Numbered from the stretch's first letter, positions 9,295 through 19,533 are shown. The stretch: 64,000 bases of DNA from Izhakiella capsodis (GCF_900115045.1 NZ_FOVC01000002.1:372001-436000), one strand, 5' to 3'. Numbers and translations: made by a program. Notes: generated by a model from the sequence alone, not told the origin.

Positions 9295-10391
9295 ATAAAG
9301 TGTTGCTTTATTGCCGGCAGGGTTTCGAAAAAGAGTGCGCTGCCGAGATTGCGGAAAAAGCGGCAGCGCTGGGCATTTTTGGCTTTCCCAGGGTGAAAGA
9401 GAATGCCGGCTATATTTTGTTTGAAGGCTATCAGCCTGATGATGGTGACAAGCTTGTGCGGGAGTTGCCTTTTCCCAGACTGATCTTTACCCGGCAGATG
9501 GTTGCGGTTGGCGACCTTATTCGAGATCTCCCCCAGGAAGATCGCGTATCGCCAATCGTGGCCGCTTTACTGGGTGCAGTAAAAAGGGCCGGTGATTTGC
9601 GCGTGGAAGTGGCCGATACCAACGAAAGTAAAGAGCTGTTAAAGTTTTGCCGTAAGTTTACCGTACCCTTGCGGATCGGGCTGCGTCAGGCGGGAATATT
9701 ACTTAATCACGAAAATGCAAAGCAGCCACTTGTTCATGTATTTTTTATCGCGCCGGGGCACTGCTACGTCGGTTATTCTCTCCGCAATAATAATTCACCA
9801 TTTTTTATGGGTATCCCGCGCCTGCGCTTCCCTTCCGATGCGCCCAGCCGTTCCACTCTGAAACTGGAAGAGGCGTTTCACGTTTTTATACCGGCGGATG
9901 AGTGGGATGAGAGGCTGGCGAGTGGCATGTATGCCGTCGACCTGGGCGCTTGCCCGGGTGGTTGGACTTATCAGCTGGTTCAACGTGGCATGATGGTGCA
10001 CGCCGTTGATAACGGACCAATGGCACCATGCCTGATGGATAGCGGGCAGGTGATGCATCATCGTGAAGATGGTTTTAAATACCGGCCAACCCGCCACAAC
10101 GTTTACTGGCTGGTGTGCGACATGGTTGAAAAGCCTGTGCGCGTTGCTCGCCTGATGGGGACGTGGCTGGTCAATGGCTGGTGCCGAGAGGCAATATTCA
10201 ACCTTAAATTGCCGATGAAAAAGCGCTATGAAGAAGTATCGCATAACCTGTCGATGCTGGCAGAGCTACTGAGCGAAAACGGCATTAATGCGCAGATCCA
10301 GGCGCGCCATCTCTATCACGACCGCGAAGAGGTGACGGTACACGTCCGGCGAATCTGGAGTGCAGCGGGGGGACGGCGCGACGAGCGCTAA
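9291..10391 (+). CDS. rlmM: 23S rRNA 2'-O-ribose C2498 methyltransferase RlmM
   Basis: RlmM methylates the 2'-OH of C2498 in 23S rRNA using S-adenosylmethionine. The ATG at 9291, overlapping the ygdD stop, gives 366 residues as in E. coli. The N-terminal part holds a THUMP RNA-binding domain; the C-terminal Rossmann methyltransferase has the SAM loop [13 protein letters not shown] near residue 222. A longer in-frame reading from 9165 lies inside ygdD and has no family support. The 3' end overlaps xni by 4 bases in convergent orientation. Confidence 0.96.
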   Translation: MNKVLLYCRQGFEKECAAEIAEKAAALGIFGFPRVKENAGYILFEGYQPDDGDKLVRELPFPRLIFTRQMVAVGDLIRDLPQEDRVSPIVAALLGAVKRAGDLRVEVADTNESKELLKFCRKFTVPLRIGLRQAGILLNHENAKQPLVHVFFIAPGHCYVGYSLRNNNSPFFMGIPRLRFPSDAPSRSTLKLEEAFHVFIPADEWDERLASGMYAVDLGACPGGWTYQLVQRGMMVHAVDNGPMAPCLMDSGQVMHHREDGFKYRPTRHNVYWLVCDMVEKPVRVARLMGTWLVNGWCREAIFNLKLPMKKRYEEVSHNLSMLAELLSENGINAQIQARHLYHDREEVTVHVRRIWSAAGGRRDER

Positions 10392-11149
10392 GCTGTTTTA
10401 GCCAAACGCAGCGCTTTCAGATTTCCGTGAAGCATGAGGTCGCTTTGTAAGGTTGCAACCTGACGGCAGGTTAGCGCTAAATCGTGCGTACCTTCCAGCT
10501 TGTGCCGCCATTTTTCCTGCAACTGCGGCAGCGATTTATACAACGTATCCAGAGAGCTGTATTGATGTAACAAGGCGGCGGCAGTTTTAGGCCCGATGCC
10601 GGCAACGCCGGGGATCTTGCTGCTGGCTACACCCGCCAGTGCCCAATAGTCAGTTAGCTGCTGCGGCGCGACGCCAAAGTGCTGCTCGACAAACGGCAAA
10701 TCCAGCCAGCGTTTCTGAAAATAGTCGCGGATCTCAATTTGTGGTGCCAGCAGCTGACAATAGCCTTTATCGGTAGAGACGATTGTCGCACGGTGTCCGC
10801 TGGCGGCGATGCGTCTTGCCAGGGTCGCCGCCAGGTCGTCGGCCTCACTACCTGGCGAAGCCCAGCAAGCAACGCCCGCCTGCTCAAACGCCTGACGCAG
10901 CGTCGGCATTTCTGCCTGTAAATCCTCAGGCATGCTGCGACGACCCGCTTTATAGTCAGGCAGTAGCCGTTGCCGCCAGCTTTGATGGCGCTGTTCATCA
11001 TCAAACACAGCTACCGCGTGGCTGGGTTGGCTGTGATGAATCAGTTGAGTAAGCGCACCGAGACACGCATTACGACAGGGAGACCCCTGCACTGCATGAA
11101 TACGACGAATCAAATTAAGCGCATCAATAATCAGTAGATGATGTGTCAT
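10388..11149 (-). CDS. xni: Flap endonuclease Xni (ExoIX)
   Basis: Xni (ExoIX, YgdG) is a structure-specific 5' flap endonuclease related to the 5' nuclease domain of DNA polymerase I. The 253-residue protein (E. coli 251) begins [15 protein letters not shown], holding the first metal-binding Asp. It continues with [11 protein letters not shown], the metal-binding acidic cluster [12 protein letters not shown] and [10 protein letters not shown]. The helix-hairpin-helix [18 protein letters not shown] follows. In E. coli the enzyme lacks one cluster of metal ligands of the long family members, consistent with the compact length here. A perfect 10-bp inverted repeat lies just before its start (11158-11178). 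Confidence 0.93.
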   Translation of the reverse strand: MTHHLLIIDALNLIRRIHAVQGSPCRNACLGALTQLIHHSQPSHAVAVFDDEQRHQSWRQRLLPDYKAGRRSMPEDLQAEMPTLRQAFEQAGVACWASPGSEADDLAATLARRIAASGHRATIVSTDKGYCQLLAPQIEIRDYFQKRWLDLPFVEQHFGVAPQQLTDYWALAGVASSKIPGVAGIGPKTAAALLHQYSSLDTLYKSLPQLQEKWRHKLEGTHDLALTCRQVATLQSDLMLHGNLKALRLAKTA

Positions 11150-11157
11150 CGTTAAAC

Positions 11158-11178
11158 AGAGCGGCCAGTGGCCGCTCT
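11158..11178 (-). terminator. Hairpin between ppnN and xni
   Basis: A perfect 10-bp inverted repeat, AGAGCGGCCA and TGGCCGCTCT around one G, lies between the ppnN stop and the xni start codon. On the minus strand it is followed by GTTTAAC, a weak T tract, so it may attenuate read-through from ppnN or fold over the xni ribosome-binding region. Confidence 0.45.
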
Positions 11179-11186
11179 TCAGACCT

Positions 11187-12551
11187 TTAGCGGATAATTT
11201 CGTAGCAGGGGATATAGGCGGTTCCCGGTAATTTCATACGATGCTGGGCGACAAAGCCCTGTAGCAGATCGTCCATACGATGCATCATTGCCGGATCGCC
11301 ATGAAGTTTAAACGGCCCCTTTTTCTCAATCTCTTTAATTGCAAAGTCTTTAACGTTCCCTGCTACGATGCCGGAGAACGCTTTGCGTAGCGTAGCGGCC
11401 AGCTTTTCTGCGGGCTGGTTAGGATAAAGATTCAGTTCTGCCATGTTGCCATGACTCGGGTTAAAGGGAACCTGAAGATCAGGCTCGACGCGCAACGCCC
11501 AATTGAAACTGTAAGCATCGCCGGTATCCCGTCGGTGCTCTTTTACATCAGGCATCGCTTTTTTCATCTGGCTGGCTACCGCCGCCGGATCGTCAATAAT
11601 AATTTGATAGTGACGGCGCGCTTCCTTACCGACGGTGTTTACAATGAATTCATCCAGTACGTTGAAATAGTCGGCGCTTTCTTTAGGGCCGGTCAGTATC
11701 AGCGGCAGAACCTGATCGTGGTTGTGAGGATTCATCAGGATCCCTAGCAGATAGAGCAGCTCTTCGGCAGTTCCCACTCCGCCGGGGAAGATAATGATGC
11801 CATGGGCAATGCGGACGAAGGCTTCCAGCCGCTTTTCGATATCTGGCATGATGATGAGCTCATTAACCAGCGGATTTGGCGGTTCAGCAGCAATAATTGA
11901 TGGCTCTGTCAGGCCAATGAAGCGCGCTTCTTTATAACGCTGCTGCGCATGGCCCACGGCAGCGCCTTTCATCGGTGCCTCCATGACACCAGGTCCGCAG
12001 CCGGTGCAGATATTTAGCTCACGCAGGCCAAGCTGTGCGCCCACATTGCGGCAATACTGATATTCCACGGCATTAATCGAATGCCCCCCCCAACACACTA
12101 CGGTATTAGGTTCTTCGCCGACGTGCAGTGCACGAGCGTTGCGAAGAATAGAGAACACCTGATTGGTTATTTGAACCGAGCTTTCAATCCTCTGATCCTG
12201 AGAGCGACATGCGATGTCGAGCTGGCCGCTAACAAACAGAATGTCGCGCAGCACCGCAAACAGGTTGGCCTGCAATGAGCGGATCAGGCGTCCATCAACA
12301 AAGGCTTCCTCCGGTGGATTTATGAGTTCCAGTTTTACTCCGCGCTCGCGACGTAGCACGTTTATATCAAAGTCCTGGAAGCGGGAGAGCAGTTCCTGGC
12401 TGTTGTCTGTTTGACTGCCTGAATTAAGCACGGCGAGTGAACAGTTACGAAACAGCTGATAAAGGTCGCTGCTGGCCGTGCGTTTCAACACATCGACTTC
12501 AAGCTGTGAAAGCAGGTCCATTGAGCCGAGTGGACTGATTTGTGTAATCAA
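11187..12551 (-). CDS. ppnN: Pyrimidine/purine nucleotide 5'-monophosphate nucleosidase PpnN
   Basis: PpnN (YgdH) hydrolyses nucleoside monophosphates to a free base and ribose 5-phosphate; in E. coli it is stimulated by (p)ppGpp. The 454-residue length equals that of E. coli. The central LOG-like domain contains the Rossmann motif [17 protein letters not shown] and the upstream [18 protein letters not shown]. Start [16 protein letters not shown] matches the family N-terminus; an AAGGAG lies 7 bases upstream of the ATG. It may be transcribed with xni. Confidence 0.95.
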   Translation of the reverse strand: MITQISPLGSMDLLSQLEVDVLKRTASSDLYQLFRNCSLAVLNSGSQTDNSQELLSRFQDFDINVLRRERGVKLELINPPEEAFVDGRLIRSLQANLFAVLRDILFVSGQLDIACRSQDQRIESSVQITNQVFSILRNARALHVGEEPNTVVCWGGHSINAVEYQYCRNVGAQLGLRELNICTGCGPGVMEAPMKGAAVGHAQQRYKEARFIGLTEPSIIAAEPPNPLVNELIIMPDIEKRLEAFVRIAHGIIIFPGGVGTAEELLYLLGILMNPHNHDQVLPLILTGPKESADYFNVLDEFIVNTVGKEARRHYQIIIDDPAAVASQMKKAMPDVKEHRRDTGDAYSFNWALRVEPDLQVPFNPSHGNMAELNLYPNQPAEKLAATLRKAFSGIVAGNVKDFAIKEIEKKGPFKLHGDPAMMHRMDDLLQGFVAQHRMKLPGTAYIPCYEIIR

Positions 12552-12724
12552 AATAACTCCTTCGCACCCGCCAGGGGGAGCAGTGACCCGTCGCTTTATT
12601 CATCAGGATGCGGCGGAAAAAATCCCTGATAGCGTAGCCAGGATCATCGCCTTTCAGAGTAAGCCCTGACAACGGTCGTTTAACAATAACGTGGACGGAC
12701 AAATAGCAGTGGTTAACCCACAGA

Positions 12725-13570
12725 TTACTGGCGCGCCAGTCTTGTATGGGTGGGCTGAAAACTAACGTTGCTACGCCACGGATTGATATCCAGCCCGCCG
12801 CGACGAGTATAGCGGGCATAAACGCTCAGCAGCTCTGGTTGGCAGAAACGCTGTATATCGCTGAAAATGCGTTCAACACACTGTTCGTGAAATTCATTGT
12901 GATGACGGAAAGAGACCAGATAGCGTAGCAGCGCCTCGCGATCGATTTGTGGACCGCGATAGTAGATTTGCACCGAACCCCAATCAGGCTGATTGGTGAT
13001 CAGGCAGTTAGACTTTAGCAGATGGCTGACAAGTTGCTCCTCGACGATTTTCTGACCGACAGCATTTTGCAAATAGTCAGCATTGAATCGGTAATCATCA
13101 ATAGCGATATCCTGTTCATCGATGCACTGTCCGCTAAAATGTCCCAGCGGCTGACCTTCAATCTCTTGTACCCTGAACAGCGTGACGCTGACATCTCCGC
13201 CGGCGCAGGCCCGGAGATCTCGTTCGAGAGTGACGCGCACCTCGTCCATGCTGCTAAATTTCGTCTGATTGAAGCTGTTCAGGTAGAGCTTAAAGCTTTT
13301 TGATTCAATAAGATTCAGGCTGCTTGCATCCAGCGTCACTTCCCCGACGGCAACCAGTGGCAGACCGCGCTTATTAAGCCAGGAAAGCTCATAAAGCGTC
13401 CAGATATCAGCGCCATGAAACGGGAGTGAGTCTGCCCGAAGCCCCAGTGGATCGCGGTTCATCGCCCGTGGTACAGCCTGAAGTAAGGCAGGATCGTAAC
13501 GATCCAGGTAGGCCGTTGGTTTACCTAACCTCAGGCTTTGTAGCGCCTGATGCTGTTGATAAGAAGACAT
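12725..13570 (-). CDS. queF: NADPH-dependent 7-cyano-7-deazaguanine reductase QueF
   Basis: QueF reduces preQ0 to preQ1 with two NADPH, the last free-base step before insertion of the queuosine precursor into tRNA. The ATG at 13568-13570 gives 281 residues, the long two-domain (type II) form of enterics. The motif [17 protein letters not shown], the nucleophilic cysteine in [15 protein letters not shown], and [14 protein letters not shown] are all intact. An upstream in-frame ATG at 13615 would add 15 residues not found in the family. Divergent from syd. QueE and QueD of the same pathway are encoded at 34.6-35.8 kb. Confidence 0.96.
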   Translation of the reverse strand: MSSYQQHQALQSLRLGKPTAYLDRYDPALLQAVPRAMNRDPLGLRADSLPFHGADIWTLYELSWLNKRGLPLVAVGEVTLDASSLNLIESKSFKLYLNSFNQTKFSSMDEVRVTLERDLRACAGGDVSVTLFRVQEIEGQPLGHFSGQCIDEQDIAIDDYRFNADYLQNAVGQKIVEEQLVSHLLKSNCLITNQPDWGSVQIYYRGPQIDREALLRYLVSFRHHNEFHEQCVERIFSDIQRFCQPELLSVYARYTRRGGLDINPWRSNVSFQPTHTRLARQ

Positions 13571-13652
13571 AATGCTACCCTGATAGTCCGCGCTAATACA
13601 AACAGATACAGCCACCTAGTGTAACGCAGGCTGCGGAGAGTGAGAAAAATTA

Positions 13653-14201
13653 ATGTATGAAGATACGGCTCAGGCCCTAAAAAATTTTACCACAAGCTGG
13701 TGTCAGCACTGGCAGGATACATTGGGACACGACCCGCTTAGTGCTGAACTTTACGGTATTCCTTCGCCTTGTGTTATCGCCACCAGCGGCGAACAAGTTT
13801 TCTGGCAGCCACAGCCTTTTCAACCACTTGCTGACCTGACAGCGGTGGCAAGAGCGCTGGATATTGAAATACAACCTTCTGTCAATGCCTTCTATACCAC
13901 CCAGTTTGCCGGCGAAATGAGCGCGCGTATTGGCGATCTCGAATTGCAATTGTCGCAGGTCTGGAGCCTGGATGACTTTAGTCGTACGCAGGAAAATTTG
14001 ATTGGACATTTATTGATGAAGCGTCGTCTGAAGCAGACGCCGACGCTATTTATAGCGACGACCATTACTGACCTGGATGTTATATCGGTATGTAATTTGA
14101 CCGGAGAGGTGATCTCTGAACAACTGGGTACGAAGGAGCGGCGTAAATTGGTTGATTCATTACCTGATTTTCTTTCAAGATTACAACCAGTTATAGCATA
14201 A
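13653..14201 (+). CDS. syd: SecY-interacting protein Syd
   Basis: Syd is a peripheral membrane protein that binds SecY and in E. coli senses or rejects abnormal SecYEG complexes. The 182-residue protein (E. coli 181) shows the family blocks YGIPSPC, NAFYTTQFAGEM and QENLIGHLLMKRRLKQTPT. The start ATG at 13653 follows a weak GGAGAGTGAG. Divergent from queF and upstream of csrB, the same arrangement as in E. coli. Confidence 0.95.
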   Translation: MYEDTAQALKNFTTSWCQHWQDTLGHDPLSAELYGIPSPCVIATSGEQVFWQPQPFQPLADLTAVARALDIEIQPSVNAFYTTQFAGEMSARIGDLELQLSQVWSLDDFSRTQENLIGHLLMKRRLKQTPTLFIATTITDLDVISVCNLTGEVISEQLGTKERRKLVDSLPDFLSRLQPVIA

Positions 14202-14224
14202 TTTGAGATAAGTACTGCTTTTCT

Positions 14225-14258
14225 TGTGAGATATATCCTGCAATTGCTGTGAGATATA
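14225..14258 (+). promoter_or_regulatory. Possible UvrY-binding repeats upstream of csrB
   Basis: The 11-mer TGTGAGATATA occurs twice, at 14225-14235 and 14248-14258, 23 bp apart. The TGTGAG half-site resembles the UvrY/GacA recognition half known upstream of csrB in E. coli, and the centre lies about 183 bp before the proposed csrB start, close to the distance I recall for E. coli. The repeat is seen; the regulator is inferred. Confidence 0.45.
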
Positions 14259-14423
14259 CGCAGGTAAGAAGGTATAATTTTTGTGTGGTTTTTTGTGAAA
14301 ACTCTGTAAATCATAAGGTTGGGTTGTGGATGCGTAAATTTTGATTTTTTAATCATCTTTAGACGGATATTGATGGGTTGTTTAATTAAGGGGATAGGTC
14401 AGAATGACTATAACGGCAAGGAA

Positions 14424-14728
14424 GTCGGGACCAAAAATAGCATCAGGAAGAGTTGTTTTGGTTCAGGGAATAATTATCAGGATGATGTTACAAGGATAGG
14501 CTTCAGGAGTGAAGTGAGGATTGCTCAGGACGAGTTAAGGGACACCTCCAGGACGGAGAATGTGAGCCTGCAGGAACGCAGGTGGGTTATGGATGCCTAT
14601 GGATCACGGCAAGATGCTGTTTTCAGGATGATTTGGAAAAGTTTTCAAGGATGAGCAGGGAGCATTAACGTAGCTGGAATGCTGCTAAACGAACCGGGAG
14701 CACTGTTTTTACAGTGCTCCCTTTTTTT
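14424..14728 (+). ncRNA. csrB: CsrB small RNA (CsrA-sequestering)
   Basis: CsrB binds many copies of the mRNA-binding protein CsrA through repeated GGA motifs in hairpin loops and so relieves CsrA repression. This region holds about 20 GGA motifs in 305 nt, many as CAGGA or AAGGA. The block GGGACACCTCCAGGA and the 3' stretch from AAGGATGAGCAGGGAGCA to the terminator match what I recall of E. coli CsrB. It sits between syd and yqcC, the E. coli csrB locus. The 5' end is uncertain: TATAAC at 14409-14414 would place it near 14424, where GTCGGGA resembles the E. coli start, but a second candidate -10 (TATAAT, 14273-14278) would give a longer RNA. An open frame from 14319 to 14654 overlapping it has no coding support. 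Confidence 0.9.
14696..14728 (+). terminator. Terminator of csrB
   Basis: An 11-bp perfect stem, GGGAGCACTGT with ACAGTGCTCCC around TTTT, followed by seven T residues. Confidence 0.95.
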
Positions 14729-14812
14729 GTGCCTGCGTTGGGGATTTTACGCCGTAACTGGCAGGAAATGATATCCTGATTCCCATTATTTTACTCTGTG
14801 GGAGAAAGGTTT

Positions 14813-15133
14813 ATGTGTCAGCAAATTCGCCAGCAGCTGCACGAAATTGAAAACCTGCTGCGCGCTGAGGATCTCTGGCAGCAACAAGCGCCCGGGCAAC
14901 AAGCGCTGGCTAGCAGCGAACCTTTTTGTGTCGATACCCTCACGCCGTTGCAATGGTTGCAATGGATTTTGCTACCGCGGATGCATGCGCTGCTTGACAG
15001 CCAGAGTGCGTTGCCGACTAATTTTGCTATTGCCCCATACTACGAAATGGCTCTGGAGATGGATATCCCGCATCGGGACCGACTGCTTCATCTGCTCAAC
15101 CAACTGGATGCCCGGTTTGGTGACCGGCAATGA
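14813..15133 (+). CDS. yqcC: YqcC family protein
   Basis: A 106-residue cytoplasmic protein of the YqcC family (E. coli about 109). The conserved core is FCVDTLTPLQWLQWILLPRMHALLD followed by APYYEMALEMD. Its function is not known; it is typically encoded with truC. The start is placed at ATG 14813 after GGGAGAAAGG; a GTG at 14798 is in frame but lies within that purine-rich site. Its TGA overlaps the truC start (ATGA at 15130-15133). Confidence 0.9.
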   Translation: MCQQIRQQLHEIENLLRAEDLWQQQAPGQQALASSEPFCVDTLTPLQWLQWILLPRMHALLDSQSALPTNFAIAPYYEMALEMDIPHRDRLLHLLNQLDARFGDRQ

Positions 15134-15906
15134 TTGATGTGATTTATCAGGATGAGTGGTTAGTGGCGGTTAACAAGCCTGCTGGCTGGCTGGTGCATCG
15201 CAGCTGGCTTGATACAAATGAAACACGTTTCGTGATGCAGACGGTACGTGACCAGATTGGTCAACATGTTTTTACAGTCCATCGTATTGACAGACCCACC
15301 TCTGGCGTTTTGCTGATGGGGCTTTCCAGTGAAACAGCACGTTTGCTGGCGGAGCAGTTCGCCGCACACCAGATTGAAAAAACCTACCATGCTGTCGCGC
15401 GCGGATGGTTGCACGGGGAGGATAGACTGGATTATTCGCTGGTTGAAGAGCGCGACAAAATCGCCGATAAATACAGCCAGACTGAAAAGTCTGCGCAGGC
15501 GGCTGTCACCGACTGGCGAGCCTTGGCGCAGGCTGAGGCGGCGATTGCTGTCGGACGTTACCCTACAGCGCGCTATAGCCTGGTAGAATTGAGGCCGCAG
15601 ACGGGTCGTAAACATCAGCTGCGTCGTCATCTTGCACATTTGCGTCATCCGATTATTGGCGACAGCAAACATGGCGATCTGCGACAGAATCGTGCGGCAG
15701 CCGAGTATCTGGCGATGAACCGTTTGATGCTCCACGCCAGTAAGCTGAGGCTCCGGCATCCGAAGACCGGTGACATGCTGACGCTTGAGGCTGCACTGGA
15801 TCCTTGCTGGCAGGCGGTTCTGCAACGTTTCAGCTGGCAGCATTTTTTCCCTGCAAACAACAGGGTTGCCTTTAATACTCACCATCAGGATAGTGGATCA
15901 AATTAA
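15130..15906 (+). CDS. truC: tRNA pseudouridine(65) synthase TruC
   Basis: TruC converts U65 of certain tRNAs to pseudouridine. The 258-residue protein belongs to the RluA/RluD family; the catalytic aspartate lies in HRIDRPTSGVLLMG near residue 55, and the family motif ELRPQTGRKHQLRRH follows. It has no S4 domain, as expected for TruC. The start codon overlaps the yqcC stop, and yqcA begins 27 bp after its stop, suggesting a yqcC-truC-yqcA operon. Confidence 0.95.
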   Translation: MIDVIYQDEWLVAVNKPAGWLVHRSWLDTNETRFVMQTVRDQIGQHVFTVHRIDRPTSGVLLMGLSSETARLLAEQFAAHQIEKTYHAVARGWLHGEDRLDYSLVEERDKIADKYSQTEKSAQAAVTDWRALAQAEAAIAVGRYPTARYSLVELRPQTGRKHQLRRHLAHLRHPIIGDSKHGDLRQNRAAAEYLAMNRLMLHASKLRLRHPKTGDMLTLEAALDPCWQAVLQRFSWQHFFPANNRVAFNTHHQDSGSN

Positions 15907-15933
15907 GTTGTTGCTAAAACAGGAGAAGTAACG

Positions 15934-16380
15934 ATGGCCGAAATTGGCATTTTTGTGGGAACCGTTTACGGCAATGCGCTGCTGGTTGCTGAAGAGGCGC
16001 AAACACAACTACAGGAGGCGGGACACCAGGCAACGCTGTTTGAAGCTCCCGGACTTTCTGACTGGCATAGATATCTGGATAAGATTGTGCTTATCGTCAC
16101 CTCGACGACTGGTCAGGGAGATCTACCTGACAGTATTGTGCCGCTGTTTCAGGGGATTAAAGATAAGCTGGGACATCTGCCGCAGTTGCGCTACGGGATT
16201 ATAGCGCTGGGTGACAGTAGTTACGATTGTTTTTGCGGTGCCGGCAAGCAGTTCGATATGCTGTTGCAGGAGCAGGGTGCAAAACGGCTTGAAGAGGTTT
16301 TGACAATTGATGCCTCAGAATATCCGGAGCCGGAAGTGATTTCGCAACCCTGGGTTGAACGCTGGAGTGCCCTTCTTTAA
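15934..16380 (+). CDS. yqcA: Flavodoxin-like protein YqcA
   Basis: A 148-residue flavodoxin-fold protein (E. coli 149). The FMN phosphate loop is [13 protein letters not shown] near the N-terminus. [12 protein letters not shown] and [18 protein letters not shown] line the flavin in this family. It binds FMN; its electron partners are not established. The ATG at 15934 has a clear AGGAGAAG upstream. It is the last gene of the yqcC-truC-yqcA group, followed by a 426-bp non-coding stretch. Confidence 0.92.
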   Translation: MAEIGIFVGTVYGNALLVAEEAQTQLQEAGHQATLFEAPGLSDWHRYLDKIVLIVTSTTGQGDLPDSIVPLFQGIKDKLGHLPQLRYGIIALGDSSYDCFCGAGKQFDMLLQEQGAKRLEEVLTIDASEYPEPEVISQPWVERWSALL

Positions 16381-16806
16381 GTCCTTCACGGGGCTTTTCA
16401 CGGCTGCACGTCCCGATGTGGCCAGACTGCCCCGGTGCCATACCGCCAGAAATTATCATTCGTCAACACATCTTCGCACCGTCTCAGGATATTACACCGG
16501 CTGATTTGCGCTCAATCCGTGACTTCGCCCCCAGTACATTGTGCAAATACCTGAACATTATTGATTATCAGTTGTGTTACCTGTGCGTTTGTCCAATGTT
16601 AACTGCTGCACGCATTTTTATACTTGATCGGTGTACGAACAGGCAGTGCTGGCACAAACCTTGAGCGATGCGCAAACACGACCTGATTAACGGCCAATAA
16701 TTAACGAGTTATCTCTTTGTTATAGTTAACATCATTCTGATACCCAACGCGGTCTATATGCAGTTCAGAGTGAAAGTAGCTAACCGCTATATTTCAGGAG
16801 TGCATC
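16381..16806. other. Non-coding region upstream of the glucarate operon
   Basis: No gene is supported here; in-frame openings are short and have no recognisable product. The right part (about 16640-16800) is AT-richer, with TTATAGTTAAC near 16720, and probably holds the gudP promoter and the CdaR/CRP control region expected for glucarate genes. I could not define a specific site or a strong terminator for yqcA. Confidence 0.5.
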
Positions 16807-18159
16807 ATGAATACATTCAGTGAGAGTCGGGTCCCCGTTGGGGGGCAAAAAAAAACCCATGCCCGCTACTGGATTGTGGTGATGCTGTTTATCGTGACCT
16901 CTTTTAACTATGGCGATCGGGCAACGTTATCGATCGCTGGTTCATCTATGGCGAAAGAGATAGGCCTGGACCCGGTAGGTATGGGCTATATCTTCTCAGC
17001 GTTCTCCTGGGCTTACGTTATTGGACAGATACCCGGTGGATGGCTTCTTGATCGCTTTGGTTCGAAAAAAGTCTACTTCTGGAGCATTTTTATCTGGTCA
17101 TTGTTTACCTTGCTACAGGGATTTGTCGATCTGTTAAGCGGATTTGGCATTATCGCTGCGCTTTTTTTCCTGCGCTTTTGCGTTGGCCTGGCGGAAGCAC
17201 CGTCATTTCCCGGTAACAGTCGTATCGTTGCTGCCTGGTTTCCGGCGCAGGAGCGTGGCACGGCGGTAGCTATCTTTAATTCTGCGCAGTACTTCGCCAC
17301 GGTGATTTTTGCGCCCATTATGGGCTGGCTCACGGCCAGCGTCGGTTGGGCGCATGTATTCTGGTTCATGGGCGCGTTGGGGATTATTCTCAGCCTGATC
17401 TGGCAGAGGGTCATCCATGATCCGCATGATCACCCCGGCGTCAATAGCGCTGAACTGGAATATATGGAGCAGGGTGGCGCGCTGATCAATATGGATGTGA
17501 AAAAGGTCGGGCGCAAAGTCAGCGCTGGTGAAAAGTGGTACCAGATCAAACAGCTCCTCTCCTCACGCATGATGCTCGGTATCTATCTCGGACAGTATTG
17601 CATTAATGCGATGACCTATTTTTTTATCACCTGGTTTCCGGTTTATCTGGTACAGGCACGCGGCATGTCGATCCTCAAAGCCGGGTTTGTTGCCTCTGTT
17701 CCGGCGATTTGTGGTTTTCTCGGTGGCGTGCTGGGCGGTGTCATTTCCGATTATCTGATGCGTCGGACCGGCTCGCTGAATATAGCCCGTAAAACGCCAA
17801 TTGTTGTAGGAATGCTGCTATCGGTATCGATGGTGGTTTGTAATTACGTCAATACCGAATGGATGGTGGTGTTCTTTATGGCAACGGCTTTTTTCGGTAA
17901 GGGCATTGGTGCATTGGGTTGGGCGGTGATGGCGGATACAGCGCCAAAAGAGATCAGCGGTTTGAGCGGCGGCTTGTTCAATATGTTTGGCAACTTCTCC
18001 GGCATCGTGACGCCCATTGCGATTGGTTATATCATCGCCACAACCGGGTCTTACGACGGCGCATTGGTTTACGTGGGTATCCATGCACTGGTCGCAGTGA
18101 TCAGCTTCCTGGTGATAGTGAAAGATATCCGACGTATTGAACTGAAACACCTAAGTTAA
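16807..18159 (+). CDS. gudP: Glucarate/galactarate MFS transporter GudP
   Basis: GudP is an inner-membrane major facilitator of the anion:cation symporter (ACS) family that imports D-glucarate. The 450 residues form 12 predicted helices. Near the N-terminus are NYGDRATLSIAG and the loop 2-3 motif GGWLLDRFGSKKVYF; SGLSGGLFNMFGN lies near helix 10-11. It matches E. coli GudP closely along its length. The ATG at 16807 follows AGGAG. It is the first gene of a six-gene operon; gudX starts 9 bases after its stop. Confidence 0.96.
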   Translation: MNTFSESRVPVGGQKKTHARYWIVVMLFIVTSFNYGDRATLSIAGSSMAKEIGLDPVGMGYIFSAFSWAYVIGQIPGGWLLDRFGSKKVYFWSIFIWSLFTLLQGFVDLLSGFGIIAALFFLRFCVGLAEAPSFPGNSRIVAAWFPAQERGTAVAIFNSAQYFATVIFAPIMGWLTASVGWAHVFWFMGALGIILSLIWQRVIHDPHDHPGVNSAELEYMEQGGALINMDVKKVGRKVSAGEKWYQIKQLLSSRMMLGIYLGQYCINAMTYFFITWFPVYLVQARGMSILKAGFVASVPAICGFLGGVLGGVISDYLMRRTGSLNIARKTPIVVGMLLSVSMVVCNYVNTEWMVVFFMATAFFGKGIGALGWAVMADTAPKEISGLSGGLFNMFGNFSGIVTPIAIGYIIATTGSYDGALVYVGIHALVAVISFLVIVKDIRRIELKHLS

Positions 18160-18168
18160 GGAGTGATC

Positions 18169-19530
18169 ATGACGACGCAAAGTACGCCGGTCATTACCGA
18201 AATGCGCGTTATCCCGGTTGCCGGCTACGATAGCATGCTACTCAATATTGCTGGCGCCCACGGAGCCTGCTTTACCCGCAATATCGTCGTACTGACGGAC
18301 AGCGCCGGGCATACCGGCGTTGGAGAGGCTCCGGGTGGCGAAACCATTCTCCATACATTAAACGACAGCATCGGCCAGGTCGTTGGTCAGCAGGTCGCAC
18401 GCCTGAATCGAATTGTTCAGCAGGTTCATCTGGGCAATCAGGCCGCGGATTTTTCGTCATTTGGCAAGGGGGCCTGGACCTTTGAACTGAAGGTTAATGC
18501 GGTTGCCGCACTGGAGGCCGCCTTGCTGGATCTGCTGGGTCAGTATCTGGGCGTGCCTGTTGCAGAACTACTGGGGCCGGGCAAGCAGCGCGATGAAATC
18601 ACGGTGCTTGGCTATCTGTTTTACATTGGCGATCGGCAAAAAACAGACTTGCCCTATCAGCAAGGTATGACCGGCGGTCACGATTGGTATCATCTGCGGC
18701 ATCAGCAGGCATTGGACACCATTGCCATCGTGCGGCTGGCGGAGGCGGCACAGGACCTTTATGGTTTCAAAGATTTTAAGCTTAAAGGCGGCGTGCTACC
18801 GGGAGAACAGGAGATTGACACGGTCTGCGCACTGAAAAAACGTTTTCCGGAAGCGCGTATCACGGTCGATCCAAATGGTGCATGGCATCTTGAGGAGGCG
18901 ATTGCACTTTGTAAAGGCCTGGGCGACGTACTGGCCTACGCGGAAGATCCCTGTGGTGCTGAGCAGGGCTACTCCGGGCGGGAGGTGATGGCTGAATTTC
19001 GCCGTGCTACCGGTCTGCCAGTGGCAACCAATATGATAGCCACCAACTGGCGTGAGTTGGGGCATGCGATGCAGCTTAACGCAATCGACATTCCACTGGC
19101 CGATCCCCACTTCTGGACCCTGAGTGGTGCGGTGCGGGTCGCGCAGCTATGCAATGAATGGGGCCTGACATGGGGCTGTCATTCAAATAATCACTTCGAT
19201 ATTTCGCTGGCAATGTTTAGTCACGTTGGCGCAGCGGCGCCCGGCTCACCAACCGCTCTGGATACTCACTGGATCTGGCAACAAGGCGATCAACGTCTGA
19301 CCAAAAATCCGCTGCGGATAGTGAATGGCAAAATCAATATTGGCGATGCGCCCGGTTTTGGCATAGAGCTTGATTGGTCGCGGATCGAGCAGGCGAATGC
19401 GCTGTATACATCGCTACCCGCAGGTGCTCGCAATGATGCGGCGGCGATGCAGTATCTGCTCCCTAATTGGCAGTTTGATCGCAAGCGCCCGGCTTTTGGC
19501 CGCTACGCGCCGTTTACAGAAGGAATGTAA
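18169..19530 (+). CDS. gudX: Glucarate dehydratase-related protein GudX
   Basis: GudX is a paralog of GudD in the enolase superfamily with lower or unclear catalytic role in E. coli. The ATG at 18169, five bases after AAGGAG, gives 453 residues. The barrel retains the lysine motif [10 protein letters not shown], the metal-ligand stretch VDPNGAW and [10 protein letters not shown], and the HSNNHFDIS histidine, so by sequence the active site appears complete. A GTG two codons earlier lies inside the Shine-Dalgarno region. Compared with E. coli it has a short C-terminal tail after RKRPAFGRY. gudD follows after 3 bases. Confidence 0.93.
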   Translation: MTTQSTPVITEMRVIPVAGYDSMLLNIAGAHGACFTRNIVVLTDSAGHTGVGEAPGGETILHTLNDSIGQVVGQQVARLNRIVQQVHLGNQAADFSSFGKGAWTFELKVNAVAALEAALLDLLGQYLGVPVAELLGPGKQRDEITVLGYLFYIGDRQKTDLPYQQGMTGGHDWYHLRHQQALDTIAIVRLAEAAQDLYGFKDFKLKGGVLPGEQEIDTVCALKKRFPEARITVDPNGAWHLEEAIALCKGLGDVLAYAEDPCGAEQGYSGREVMAEFRRATGLPVATNMIATNWRELGHAMQLNAIDIPLADPHFWTLSGAVRVAQLCNEWGLTWGCHSNNHFDISLAMFSHVGAAAPGSPTALDTHWIWQQGDQRLTKNPLRIVNGKINIGDAPGFGIELDWSRIEQANALYTSLPAGARNDAAAMQYLLPNWQFDRKRPAFGRYAPFTEGM

Positions 19531-19533
19531 AAA

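Noticed and set aside
14319..14654. 111-codon open frame between syd and yqcC
   Set aside because: It overlaps CsrB, lacks a convincing ribosome-binding site, and its repeated GGA content reflects RNA function rather than coding.
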